Assembly (NCBI RefSeq): GCF_011602485.2
Contig: NZ_CP050022.2
Coordinates: 7,150,001 to 7,214,000, forward strand
Length of the DNA: 64,000 bases
From: Bradyrhizobium sp. 1(2017)
GTDB taxonomy: Bacteria > Pseudomonadota > Alphaproteobacteria > Rhizobiales > Xanthobacteraceae
Direction: 5' to 3'
Shown: one piece after another, positions 9,481 through 17,482 of the stretch
How the letters are laid out: the number at the start of each line of letters is the position of its first letter
Position numbering within the stretch: the stretch's first letter is position 1
The notes under the pieces: generated by a model
The model's database searches: none
Told to the model about the DNA's origin: nothing
The model's input: the letters and a program-made list of their open reading frames with translations, nothing else
Program-made: the position numbers and the translations under genes

Positions 9481-9682
9481 CGTGAGTCCTCCCGGCAGGC
9501 TTCGTCTCCGGTCGCCGGCAATCTCACAGTCGCGCGGCCACCCTCGGAACCTAGCATGACCCCCATGCTGCGAGTAGCGGCTCACCCGGCGGTGACGGCA
9601 AAGCCGATTGCAGCGGCGGCGAAACTCTGCGAAGTCTCGTCCGTTCGCACGACCTGCTTGATCTGACGATCCGGACCCGCCA

Positions 9683-11056
9683 ATGCCTTCTGTCTTCGAG
9701 ACGTCGCCCACCGCCATCCCGATCATCTTCGTCACCAAATCGAGCTGGGATCAGGTCGCCGAGACGCTGCCGCCGGCGCAACGTCAGTTCGCCACTGCGA
9801 ACGCCTTTGCCGCCAGGCCCGGCGGCTATCTGGCGCTGCCCGCCCCGGACGGCGCGATTGCGCAGGTGCTGTTCGGCCTCGAGGACGAGGGCGCCAGATC
9901 GCGCGACCCGTTCCGGCCGGGCGCCCTGCCCGGCCTGCTGCCGCCCGGCACCTATCGCTTCGCCAATGCGCCGCACGATGCGCGGTTGGCGGCACTCGCC
10001 TTCGCGCTCGGCAGCTATCGTTTCGCCCGCTACCGCAAGGCCGACAGGCCCGACGTCCGGCTGGTGCCGCCTGACGGCGTCGACGCGACCGAGATCGATC
10101 GCATGGCAGATGCGTCGATGCTGGCGCGCGACCTCATCAACACACCGGCCAACGACATGGGACCGGAGGATCTCGCCGCGGCCGCGCAGGCGCTCGCCGC
10201 CGAGTTCGGCGCGAGCTTCGCCTGCACCATCGGTGAAGACCTGAAGACGAATTTTCCGCTGATCCACGCCGTCGGCATGGCCTCCAGCCGCGCACCGCGG
10301 CTGATCGACATCGGCTGGGGCGATCCTGGTCATCCCAAGGTGACGCTGGTCGGCAAGGGCGTCTGCTTCGACACCGGCGGGCTCGACCTGAAGCCGTCGA
10401 GCGGCATGCTGATCATGAAGAAGGACATGGGTGGTGCCGCCAACGTGCTGGCGCTCGCGCGCATGGTGATGGATGCGAGGCTGAAAGTGCGGCTGCGCGT
10501 GCTGATCCCGGCCGTCGAGAACGCGGTCGCCGGCAATGCCTTCCGTCCGCTCGACATCTTCACCTCGCGCAAGGGCATCACGGTCGAGATCGGCAACACC
10601 GACGCCGAAGGCCGGCTCGTGCTCGCCGATGCTCTGGCGCTCGCCGACGAGGAGAAGCCCGACCTGCTGATCGATCTGGGCACGCTGACCGGCGCCGCGC
10701 GCGTCGCGCTGGGGCCGGATCTGCCGCCCTTTTACACCAATGATGAAACACTGGCCGCCGACGTCGCGCGTTGCGCGGCGAAGGAGAACGATCCGTTGTG
10801 GCGCATGCCGCTGTGGCCGCCTTACGATGCCTGGCTGGATTCCAAGACGGCGACAATCACCAATGCCCCATCGGGCGGCTTTGCCGGCTCGATCACCTGC
10901 GCGCTGTTCCTGCAGCGCTTCGTCGAGCACGCCGGGAGCTGGCTGCATGTCGACATCTATGGCTGGACGCCGTCGGCGAAGCCGGCGCGGCCCGAAGGCG
11001 GCGAGTGCCAGGCTGCGCGGGCCATCTACGCACTCCTGAGCCAACGCTATGCATGA
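9683..11056 (+). CDS. M17-family leucyl aminopeptidase-like protein
   Basis: A 457-residue cytosolic metalloaminopeptidase. The C-terminal catalytic half carries the family signature NTDAEGRL at 305-312. The metal and catalytic segment VGKGVCFDTGG has Lys225 and Asp230, followed by the KKDMGGAANV stretch. The N-terminal half is shorter and less conserved than in PepA (about 500 residues), as in many rhizobial paralogues annotated only as leucyl aminopeptidase family. Its 3' end overlaps the NlpC/P60 gene by 8 nt, so the two are probably co-translated. A shared role in peptide or murein-peptide turnover is an inference. Confidence 0.9.
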   Translation: MPSVFETSPTAIPIIFVTKSSWDQVAETLPPAQRQFATANAFAARPGGYLALPAPDGAIAQVLFGLEDEGARSRDPFRPGALPGLLPPGTYRFANAPHDARLAALAFALGSYRFARYRKADRPDVRLVPPDGVDATEIDRMADASMLARDLINTPANDMGPEDLAAAAQALAAEFGASFACTIGEDLKTNFPLIHAVGMASSRAPRLIDIGWGDPGHPKVTLVGKGVCFDTGGLDLKPSSGMLIMKKDMGGAANVLALARMVMDARLKVRLRVLIPAVENAVAGNAFRPLDIFTSRKGITVEIGNTDAEGRLVLADALALADEEKPDLLIDLGTLTGAARVALGPDLPPFYTNDETLAADVARCAAKENDPLWRMPLWPPYDAWLDSKTATITNAPSGGFAGSITCALFLQRFVEHAGSWLHVDIYGWTPSAKPARPEGGECQAARAIYALLSQRYA

Positions 11057-11903
11057 TCCAGGATACGATCCGCGGCTGACGGCGGCGCGAGGCGACATCG
11101 CCGCGAAATATCTCGAAGGCAAGGTCGAGGCGGATCGCTTCGTCGCCGGCGAGGAATTCGAGGTGATCGAGGCGGTCGCGCCGATGCGCGAGCAGCCATC
11201 CTCGGACGCGATGCTGATGACCGAGGCGCTGCGCGGCGAGCGTGTCACCATCTACGACCGCAACGGCGAAGGTTGGGCCTGGGGCCAGCTCAATGGCGAC
11301 GGCTATGTCGGCTGGCTTCCCGACGCAGCGCTGGCGCGCCCCGCGGCGGCGCCGACCCACGTCGTCAGCGCGCTGCGGACGTTTGTCTTTCCCGGTCCCT
11401 CGATCAAGCTGCCGCCGGTGGACACGCTGGTGCTGGGATCAAAGCTCACGATCGGGTGCGAGGATGGGGCCTTCGCAGTGACGCGTGACATCACGTTCGT
11501 GCCGACGGCGCATCTCGCGCCGCTGGATCATCGCGAGCCGGATTTCGTCACCATCGCCGAGCGCTTCGTCGGCACGCCCTATCTCTGGGGCGGCAAGAGC
11601 AGTCTCGGCATCGACTGCTCCGGTCTGGTGCAGGTCTCGCTAACATCTTCAGGCATCGGCTGCCCGCGCGACAGCGACATGCAGCAGGCCGGGCTCGGCC
11701 GCGCGCTGGAGCCGCATGAGCGGGGCAGCTTGCGGCGCGGCGACCTGATCTTCTGGAAGGGCCACGTCGCGATCGTGCGCGATGCCAGCACGATGGTCCA
11801 TGCCAATGCGTATCATATGGCCACGGTGATCGAGCCGATCGAGTTGGCGATCGCACGGATCAGGGCCGCGGGCAGCGACGTCGTCGTGATCAAGCGGCTG
11901 TAG
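11049..11903 (+). CDS. SH3-domain NlpC/P60 cysteine peptidase
   Basis: A 284-residue protein. Residues about 35-90 look like a bacterial SH3 domain (RGERVTIYDRNGEGWAWGQL), a second SH3-like stretch may cover 105-150, and the NlpC/P60 domain fills about 155-284. The catalytic Cys190 lies in GIDCSGLVQ and the catalytic His239 in GHVAIV. Such enzymes cut D-gamma-glutamyl-diaminopimelate bonds of murein peptides. No signal peptide is visible, so it may act on recycled muropeptides in the cytoplasm, which fits its overlap with an aminopeptidase gene. Its last 364 nt recur as a broken copy at 15884-16246. Confidence 0.9.
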   Translation: MHDPGYDPRLTAARGDIAAKYLEGKVEADRFVAGEEFEVIEAVAPMREQPSSDAMLMTEALRGERVTIYDRNGEGWAWGQLNGDGYVGWLPDAALARPAAAPTHVVSALRTFVFPGPSIKLPPVDTLVLGSKLTIGCEDGAFAVTRDITFVPTAHLAPLDHREPDFVTIAERFVGTPYLWGGKSSLGIDCSGLVQVSLTSSGIGCPRDSDMQQAGLGRALEPHERGSLRRGDLIFWKGHVAIVRDASTMVHANAYHMATVIEPIELAIARIRAAGSDVVVIKRL

Positions 11904-11933
11904 GGCCTGGGTCGAGCGGATCGTAAACACGAC

Positions 11934-11956
11934 CCTGTTCCCGGTATCCGAACAGG
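11934..11956. terminator. Weak hairpin after the NlpC/P60 gene
   Basis: CCTGTTC (11934-11940) and GAACAGG (11950-11956) can pair around a 9-nt loop. Only TTTC follows, so termination is uncertain. From here to 12126 I see no gene. Confidence 0.3.
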
Positions 11957-12126
11957 TTTCGGACGCGATTGCTGAGGGAAATGGAACCCTTCATTTTCTG
12001 CGAAAGGGCACCCGCGCCCCCGGCAAATGGGCACCTTGCGGCGCGGCTACGGAACAACGTTACATCTGAGGAGATCTGCGGAACGAAACGCGGCGTCAGT
12101 CTTTCTCTGCCTTTGGGAGGTGCCCC

Positions 12127-12408
12127 ATGAGTTCTCAGGCCAGAGAAGGCGCGTGTGCGTTCGCTTGGCGAAACTACTTGCTGCGTCACAGCGGCATCAG
12201 CGAAAATGACAACCGGCGTTCCGCCCTCCACCGCTACATCTCCAATCTTCGCGATACCGGCGAGGATGATTTCAATCTCTTGCAAATAGCCGCAGTCGCC
12301 TACTTGAAAAAGCTGGACGAACTGCATGACGACCGATGCGCAAGACTCGCGGCAGATCAGGCTTTGGCCGAATGTTTGGAAGCAAGCAATTCACAACCCG
12401 ACCGGTAG
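12127..12408 (+). CDS. Small hypothetical protein (93 aa)
   Basis: The ATG is preceded by GGGAGGTGCCCC, a strong ribosome site. The product is 93 residues, mildly acidic, with no membrane segment or signal. It looks helical, with a DDFNLLQIAAVAYLKKLDEL stretch in the middle. I recognise no family. It is followed after 37 nt by another small ORF with a good ribosome site, suggesting a two-gene unit. Both lie in the segment bracketed by the NlpC/P60 duplication. Confidence 0.6.
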   Translation: MSSQAREGACAFAWRNYLLRHSGISENDNRRSALHRYISNLRDTGEDDFNLLQIAAVAYLKKLDELHDDRCARLAADQALAECLEASNSQPDR

Positions 12409-12445
12409 CTTTAGGCAATAACACCAGGGCGAAGGAGCGAACAGC

Positions 12446-12673
12446 ATGGCAGACAATACCAATGCAGACCGTTTCGCGCGCGACCCGCAACGGCGCATCG
12501 CCGCAGCGACAGCAATCGGCATGAACGCCTTGAAGCCGATGATGCACTTTCAGGTCTCGATGCTGAGGATGTGGGCTGATAGCATCGAAAGGCTCGAGGC
12601 CAGTTACGAAAAGCGGCTGGAAGAAACTGCGACCACGCGCGAGGAACTTTCAGACAAGGACCGCGCCGCGTAG
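12446..12673 (+). CDS. Small hypothetical protein, phasin-like helix (75 aa)
   Basis: A 75-residue protein with AAGGAG 8 nt before the ATG. The central part (MNALKPMMHFQVSMLRMWADSIERLEASYEK, split here by function: a Met-rich amphipathic helix and a charged tail) is reminiscent of short phasin-like proteins that coat polyhydroxyalkanoate granules. That resemblance is weak and only by eye. It ends 9 nt before the convergent OpgC-like gene. The preceding 93-residue ORF is probably in the same transcript. Confidence 0.55.
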   Translation: MADNTNADRFARDPQRRIAAATAIGMNALKPMMHFQVSMLRMWADSIERLEASYEKRLEETATTREELSDKDRAA

Positions 12674-12682
12674 ATCGACTGA

Positions 12683-13957
12683 TCATGAATGCGTCGCGCC
12701 GGCTTTCCTCTCGGAAGGCGACGTTGGGGCCGAAATGGCCACACGCCGCTCTTGGGCGAAAGAGTTCCACCCGCCCGACATCTTGAGAAAGCCGGCCCGA
12801 CCTTCTCGATCGGGAGCGCCAGCGGGGGCCGTCGCCAGCTTGTTGTTGATCGTGTTCAGAAGCCTCGCGACGAAAATCATCATCAGTATCCCGGCAATGC
12901 TGACCACGATCTGCATCGTGAGCCCCTCCGAGATGTCGAGCAGCGCAAGGTGGCCGGCAAGCGCCAGGAGCACGCCCAGACAATAGATCGGCAACGAGTT
13001 CTCACCACAAAACCTCGCGTAGCGCAGCGCCGGCGCCGATAGTCCGCGCCAATTCCTTGGAATGAGTCGCAACACCACGATTGCAAGGGCCAGAAAATGC
13101 AGCACCCGCAACGGACTAAGGTTGGACTTGTCCTGCGGAAACAGCAGAGCCGTCAAGGATTGCTGAACCGGCGGCTTGATGCCCCAACTCAGCGCAAGAA
13201 CCAAGCTGGAAGCCAGATAGAGTGCAGCAAGAGCAAGCACCGTGCGCGACATCACCCAGGGTCGGATCGTTTCTCCCGCGATGACACACCACGCACCCAG
13301 CACGAAGAGAAGCTGCCAAGCGAGCGGATTGAAGAACCAGACGCCGTTGGGCCAGGCTGGAACACTCCATCCGAATGCATGCACGAGTGCATAGAGCAGG
13401 AACGAGACTCCAAGCGTCACGTTTGGTGCTCGCAACAACAGCCACAGCAGTGGCGCGAACAACACGTGAAACATCAAGAAAACTGGCAAGACGTCGGTGT
13501 TGACGGGGCGGTATTGCAGGATTGCAGCGTGCGCCAGCGTCGGCCCAGGATTCTCGAGGAGAACTCGCGTATTGCTCTCGTCGGCAAGGTCATCGCTGCC
13601 CGCGAGGTAGACGAGGACGGCGCAGGCAAGCGTGAGCAGCAGAAACGCGGCGTAGATGTCCCATCCCCGTCGCAGGGAACGGCCGATCGTGCCGCTCCAG
13701 CCCTCGCGCTGCCGTGCCCTGCCGTAGGCCAGCGCACAGGTCACGCCCGAGACGAACATGAATATCTCGGCAGCATCGCAGAAGCCGTAGTTGCGCGGTG
13801 TCAGCCAGCTTCCGATGTTGTTCGGAACATGGTCAAGAAATATCCACCACAGCGCGAGCCCCCGACAAATATCGATGCGCAGGTCGCGGCCATCGGCCCG
13901 GAACTCCGGCGGAGTTTCGCCGATCAACCGCTTTGAGGTGCGAACTCTATCATGCAT
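12683..13957 (-). CDS. OpgC-like polytopic membrane protein
   Basis: A 424-residue protein with about ten hydrophobic segments between residues 30 and 365 and a hydrophilic tail of about 55 residues. The start region (RDLRIDICRGLALWWIFLDHVP) and the FMFVSGVTCALAYGRA and CGENSLPIYCLGVLLA segments match the OpgC family. OpgC proteins succinylate osmoregulated periplasmic glucans in Rhodobacter and relatives, so the likely role is periplasmic glucan decoration. No opgGH genes are present in the window, so this copy stands alone. It lies inside the segment bracketed by the NlpC/P60 duplication. Confidence 0.8.
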   Translation of the reverse strand: MHDRVRTSKRLIGETPPEFRADGRDLRIDICRGLALWWIFLDHVPNNIGSWLTPRNYGFCDAAEIFMFVSGVTCALAYGRARQREGWSGTIGRSLRRGWDIYAAFLLLTLACAVLVYLAGSDDLADESNTRVLLENPGPTLAHAAILQYRPVNTDVLPVFLMFHVLFAPLLWLLLRAPNVTLGVSFLLYALVHAFGWSVPAWPNGVWFFNPLAWQLLFVLGAWCVIAGETIRPWVMSRTVLALAALYLASSLVLALSWGIKPPVQQSLTALLFPQDKSNLSPLRVLHFLALAIVVLRLIPRNWRGLSAPALRYARFCGENSLPIYCLGVLLALAGHLALLDISEGLTMQIVVSIAGILMMIFVARLLNTINNKLATAPAGAPDREGRAGFLKMSGGWNSFAQERRVAISAPTSPSERKAGATHS

Positions 13958-14065
13958 CTGCTGACCTGCCCGGCGTCTGCGGACACCCTCATCGGATAGG
14001 TCAATGAGACGCTCGGATGCTCCGGAGCTTGGGCGGCCGAGCGAGTCTCCGACCGAACGATGCGG

Positions 14066-14266
14066 TTACGCGCTCCAACTGCCCGATGGCTGGGGTTCTT
14101 TCGTCGTCCAGCCGCCACTCTGATCGCCGGCATCGGACGGATCACCCGTCTCCCATGGCGCTTCCAGGATGTCGCCGCCGGTAACGGGTATCAAAAGCTG
14201 CTTTCGCATTTCGGTGAGACGGGCGCGGCAGTACTCACGGTAAAGTATGTCTACTATGGTGAACAT
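14066..14266 (-). CDS. Small hypothetical protein (66 aa)
   Basis: The ATG is preceded by GCGAGGGTTCG, an acceptable ribosome site. The N-terminal part (MFTIVDILYREYCRARLTEMRKQ) is a plausible helix with basic residues. The C-terminal half is Gly/Ser/Thr/Pro rich and looks disordered. No family recognised. The regions either side (13958-14065 and 14267-14401) hold nothing else I can support. Confidence 0.45.
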   Translation of the reverse strand: MFTIVDILYREYCRARLTEMRKQLLIPVTGGDILEAPWETGDPSDAGDQSGGWTTKEPQPSGSWSA

Positions 14267-14401
14267 GATCGAACCCTCGCTTGATCATCACCGCTGCCCC
14301 GCGATAAATCTCGGCCATTTCAACCGGCGGTAAGACGAACGACGCCGGAAGTCATTTGTGTCCGGCAAACTCTGATGACGAAGCCCGACACGAAATCGCT
14401 A

Positions 14402-14554
14402 TCAGAGAACACCCAGTGCTGCAGAACAGTCCGCACCGCGGGTCGTTGAGTTCGACCAAGCGCGAATGACGTCGTAAAGCTGGATTTGCGCTTTCACTCC
14501 GCCAGGGACGTTCAAACCGAAGGCGATGGCGGCAATCAGAAATAGACCTATCAC
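14402..14554 (-). CDS. Very small secreted or membrane peptide (50 aa)
   Basis: A GTG-started ORF of 50 codons with AAGAGGAG 6 nt upstream. The product begins MIGLFLIAAIAFGLNVPGG, a short hydrophobic core like a signal peptide, then a polar part ending ADCSAALGVL. The ribosome site lies in a hairpin with an upstream CTCCT, so translation may be controlled. The overlapping 83-codon minus-strand frame (14352-14603) has no comparable start signal and looks less protein-like. Function unknown. Confidence 0.4.
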   Translation of the reverse strand: MIGLFLIAAIAFGLNVPGGVKAQIQLYDVIRAWSNSTTRGADCSAALGVL

Positions 14555-14560
14555 GATTGA

Positions 14561-14575
14561 CTCCTCTTAAAGGAG
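14561..14575 (-). promoter_or_regulatory. Ribosome site paired with an anti-ribosome-site sequence
   Basis: CTCCT and AGGAG arms (14561-14565 and 14571-14575) form a five-base inverted repeat just upstream of the 50-codon ORF. On the transcript the CTCCT arm comes first and the purine-rich ribosome site second, so a hairpin could hide the site. Confidence 0.3.
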
Positions 14576-14629
14576 ATTTTCTCGCCGCGAATTTCGAAAC
14601 CACTATTGGCGTAATTTTTTGGGCGGCAC

Positions 14630-14643
14630 GTGAGCTAGTTCAC
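14630..14643. promoter_or_regulatory. GTGA...TCAC imperfect palindrome upstream of the AraC gene
   Basis: GTGAGCTAGTTCAC, pairing at 12 of 14 positions, lies between the AraC gene and the minus-strand small ORF in a relatively AT-rich stretch. It could be an operator for either gene. Confidence 0.25.
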
Positions 14644-14808
14644 ATCAGCATCCATCACAGGTGAATGAGACTAGCAAACGAGGAATGTAAGTTCTTGGAG
14701 TTCTGCGTACCTTGCGAAGACGGCTGGTGCGCGAATTGCAAAATGCGGATACCGACAGCAACGACGCAGCGTTTCAACCCGACGTTTTATCAAGGCTGGA
14801 GGTCCCTC

Positions 14809-15837
14809 ATGTCTATGGACGCAGCCGATTTTATATCGCACAGATTCTCAACGCGCGAACTTCCGGAGCGGCTGCGACTTCCGCTATGGCGCGAGAGCTT
14901 TGTGCGCGGGATTGTCCACGCCGACATCGAGCCCTTATCGAGTGCTCCGTTTCACGCCGACGCAACCCTGCAGGCGAGCCGGGGTTTGCGCACGCTCGCA
15001 CTGAAAGGCACGTCCATGCGTTTCAAGCGCTTGAAGGCGAGCCTTGCCGATGGCGATGACTCGATCGGGCTCATCGTCTGCTTACCCAACAGAAGTCAGC
15101 TGTCGCAGCGTGGGCGGGAGATTGAGCTTTGCGGGGGCGACGCACTCGCGATTCTGCATTCGGAGCCCGCCACCGTCACCTACGTCGACGGACTGCTGTT
15201 CGGTCTGGCGGTGCCGCGCGACACGCTTGCGCAGCGCGTGGCGGACATCGAAAGCCTGGCGATGCGGCTGATTCCCCAGCGAACTGAAGCGCTCCGTCTT
15301 CTCATGGCTTACCTCAAGTCGGCATTCAAGGAGGGCGCTCTGGCCACACCCAAGCTGCGTGATGCGGTCGTAGCTCACATCTATGATCTCACCGCCCTCG
15401 CCGTCGGCGAGTGCGCCCCCTTGGGCGATAGCGACGCGAGTGCCGTCGTCGCCGCGCGCCACAGCGCCGTACTCGACTACATCGCGACACACTTTCAGGA
15501 CCCGGGACTTAGGGTCGAGGCGGTCGCGCGTCGCCAAGGCATCTCACCTCGCTATCTACAGCGCCTGATGGCGTCGTCAGGCTCATCGTTTACCGGACAC
15601 GTGAATGAGCTGCGCCTCCAGCTTGCGCTCAAGCTGCTGACCGAGGCGCGCCTCAGCGCGCAGCGAATTTCCGATATTGCTCTGGAAGTCGGCTTCTCGG
15701 ATGTTTCGCATTTCAATCGCTTGTTCCGGGCTCGCTTCGGCGATTCGCCGCGCGGCGTGCGTTACGCCAGAAGAGATTCCGGTGAGCCGCGTGCCTCTGA
15801 ACATGAACGGCACGCGCGGGATGCCACTGCCGAATGA
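14809..15837 (+). CDS. AraC-family transcriptional regulator
   Basis: A 342-residue protein from the ATG at 14809, which has GGAGGT 6 nt upstream; an open frame continues up to 14665 but without a good start. The N-terminal 200 residues look like an AraC ligand-binding domain (RLPLWRESFVRGIVHADIEPLS). The C-terminal 100 residues carry both helix-turn-helix units: VEAVARRQGISPRYLQRLMASSG, and ISDIALEVGFSDVSHFNRLF with FGDSP, the AraC signature. Target and effector are unknown. Its nearest neighbours are small ORFs and the divergent OpgC-like gene. Confidence 0.88.
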   Translation: MSMDAADFISHRFSTRELPERLRLPLWRESFVRGIVHADIEPLSSAPFHADATLQASRGLRTLALKGTSMRFKRLKASLADGDDSIGLIVCLPNRSQLSQRGREIELCGGDALAILHSEPATVTYVDGLLFGLAVPRDTLAQRVADIESLAMRLIPQRTEALRLLMAYLKSAFKEGALATPKLRDAVVAHIYDLTALAVGECAPLGDSDASAVVAARHSAVLDYIATHFQDPGLRVEAVARRQGISPRYLQRLMASSGSSFTGHVNELRLQLALKLLTEARLSAQRISDIALEVGFSDVSHFNRLFRARFGDSPRGVRYARRDSGEPRASEHERHARDATAE

Positions 15838-15883
15838 CGGATTGGGTCGCTGTTTTCCGACGTTGACTTGTGCGCCTCGGGCT

Positions 15884-16246
15884 GGATTTCGTCACTGTTG
15901 CCGAACGCTTCGTCGGCACGCCCTATCTCTGGGGCGGCAAGAGCAGCCTCGGCATCGATTGCTCGGGCCTGGTGCAGGTCTCGTTGACCGCGGCCGGCAT
16001 CGGCTGTCCGTGCGACAGCGACATGCAGCAGGCGGGCCTCGGCCGCGCGCTGGATTCACATGAACGAGACAAGCTGCAACGCGGCGATCTGATCTTCTGG
16101 AAAGGCATGTCGCCATCGTCCGCGACGCCGGCACCATGGTCCACGCCAATGCGCATCACATGGCGACGGTGATCGAGCCGATCGAGCCGGCGATCGCACG
16201 GATCAAGGCCCCGGGCAGCGACGTCGTCGTGATCGAGCGGCTTTAG
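15884..16246 (+). pseudogene. Frameshifted copy of the NlpC/P60 3' end
   Basis: This 363-nt stretch matches 11540-11903 (364 nt), the last part of the intact NlpC/P60 gene. The SH3 region and any start codon are missing. In the first 74 aligned residues I count 9 differences. One C is missing near 16106, next to the catalytic His codon (GGCATGTC against GGCCACGTC), and this throws the frame. After the deletion the other frame continues as HMATVIEPIEPAIARIK and ends at the equivalent stop. The missing base accounts for the whole length difference, so this is a remnant of a full 3' end and is not a functional gene. Confidence 0.9.
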
Positions 16247-16378
16247 GCGCACGCCCGTCAAATTGCCGGTCCGCGTCCCGGCGAGCGTTGGATTGATCTA
16301 TCTCAAGCTCCGCCCGAAATGCGGACCCAGCTTACCTTCGCAAGCCGGCGATACGTCCGGGCGATCGGAAGGTGGGGC

Positions 16379-16762
16379 ATGTATCGGCATATTCTCATTC
16401 CGACAGATGGCTCCGAGCTGGCGCAGCGCGGGGTGGCGCATGGATTGGCCTTGGCCAAATCCGAGGGCGCGAAGGTATCTCTCATCTATGTTGTGGAACC
16501 GCTGCTTGCTGTTACCGGCGATTTTGCGAGTGTGCTGGATCGCGCAGAGAGGGCGGCCAGGGAGGCCGGCGTAAGCTACGACACAATCCAGGTGGAGCAC
16601 GGCCAGCCTGACCAAGCCATCGTCGCAGCAGCGGAGGACAAAGGCTGCGATCTCATTGTGATGTCATGGCACGGCCGCAGCGGGCTTTCGACGCTTCTCA
16701 TCGGAAGTGTGACAAACAAGGTGCTGACCTACGCGACAATCCCCGTGCTGGTCTGCCGATGA
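16379..16762 (+). CDS. Universal stress protein (UspA family)
   Basis: A 127-residue single-domain Usp. It starts MYRHILIPTDGSELA and has the ATP-binding G-x2-G-x9-G-S/T pattern near the C-terminus (HGRSGLSTLLIGSVTNKVL). I choose the ATG at 16379, with GGAAGGTGGGG upstream; an in-frame start 60 nt earlier would add an unrelated leader. It is followed by a membrane protein and a porin on the same strand, suggesting a small stress or envelope operon. The interval 16247-16378 holds nothing else I can name. Confidence 0.9.
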   Translation: MYRHILIPTDGSELAQRGVAHGLALAKSEGAKVSLIYVVEPLLAVTGDFASVLDRAERAAREAGVSYDTIQVEHGQPDQAIVAAAEDKGCDLIVMSWHGRSGLSTLLIGSVTNKVLTYATIPVLVCR

Positions 16763-16796
16763 ACATGCGGACCGCTCGATCCAGCACCATCAGGTC

Positions 16797-17477
16797 ATGG
16801 GGCTTGTGAACAGGATGCCGGACGCTTCAGATTCTCCGTTCGGTGGCGTGCTGGATCCAATGGAGCGGATCTCGGAGACCCTGTTCGGCCTGATCATGGC
16901 ACTTACCTTCATCTGCTCGCTCGGCATCGCGACGGGATCCAATATCAATCTTCAGACCATGCTGATCGGCGTGCTCGGCTGCAACCTTGCCTGGGGCATC
17001 GTCGACGGCGGTCTTTATCTGCTGGGCCGGATCAACAGCCGCGGCGGCAAGGTTCGAATTCTCCACGCGGTGCGGCAGGCGCCGGATTCCGAGACGGCGC
17101 GTCGCGTGATCGCCGACGCCCTGCCACCGGAATTGGCGGCGTTTCTGCCTGCGCAGCAATTGGAAGCAATGCGACAGAAGTTGCGGCAATTGCCCGTGCC
17201 GTCTCGCCGCGTCAGCTTGAGCAGGCGCGATTGGACCGGGGCTTTCGGCCTTTGCCTGCTAAGCTTCGTCTCGACCTTCCCGGTGGTCGTCCCGTTTATC
17301 TTCCTGAGCGACGCCAGAATGGCGCTACGCGCCTCCTACGCCGTTGCCATCGTGATGCTATTCTGCTGCGGTTACGTGTTCGGAATTCAAAGCGGGCTAC
17401 GGCCTTGGGCGGCAGGTCTTGCGATGGTGGCCCTTGGTGGTGCGTTGGTTGGCGTCGCGGTGGTTCTCGGAGGATAG
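16797..17477 (+). CDS. VIT1/CCC1-like membrane protein
   Basis: A 226-residue protein with hydrophobic segments at about 28-47, 52-75, 148-168, 176-196 and 203-225 and a cytoplasmic linker between the second and third. The ERISETLFGLIMALTF and MLIGVLGCNLAWGIVDGGLYLL segments resemble the VIT/CCC1 iron-manganese transporter family, but the characteristic acidic transport residues are not obvious. A metal-transport role is therefore only possible. It starts 34 nt after the universal stress protein, and its stop lies just before the porin start. Confidence 0.6.
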   Translation: MGLVNRMPDASDSPFGGVLDPMERISETLFGLIMALTFICSLGIATGSNINLQTMLIGVLGCNLAWGIVDGGLYLLGRINSRGGKVRILHAVRQAPDSETARRVIADALPPELAAFLPAQQLEAMRQKLRQLPVPSRRVSLSRRDWTGAFGLCLLSFVSTFPVVVPFIFLSDARMALRASYAVAIVMLFCCGYVFGIQSGLRPWAAGLAMVALGGALVGVAVVLGG

Positions 17478-17482
17478 CGACA

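Noticed and set aside
14352..14603. An 83-codon minus-strand frame
   Set aside because: No ribosome site, and the 50-codon frame inside it has a better start and a signal-like N-terminus.
14665..14808. N-terminal extension of the AraC gene with five Cys
   Set aside because: No ribosome site at 14665; the ATG at 14809 has a strong one and matches the family start. The Cys pattern is probably chance translation.
11904..15883. Insertion sequence or prophage in the bracketed segment
   Set aside because: No transposase, integrase or phage gene is present and no short terminal inverted repeats were seen.
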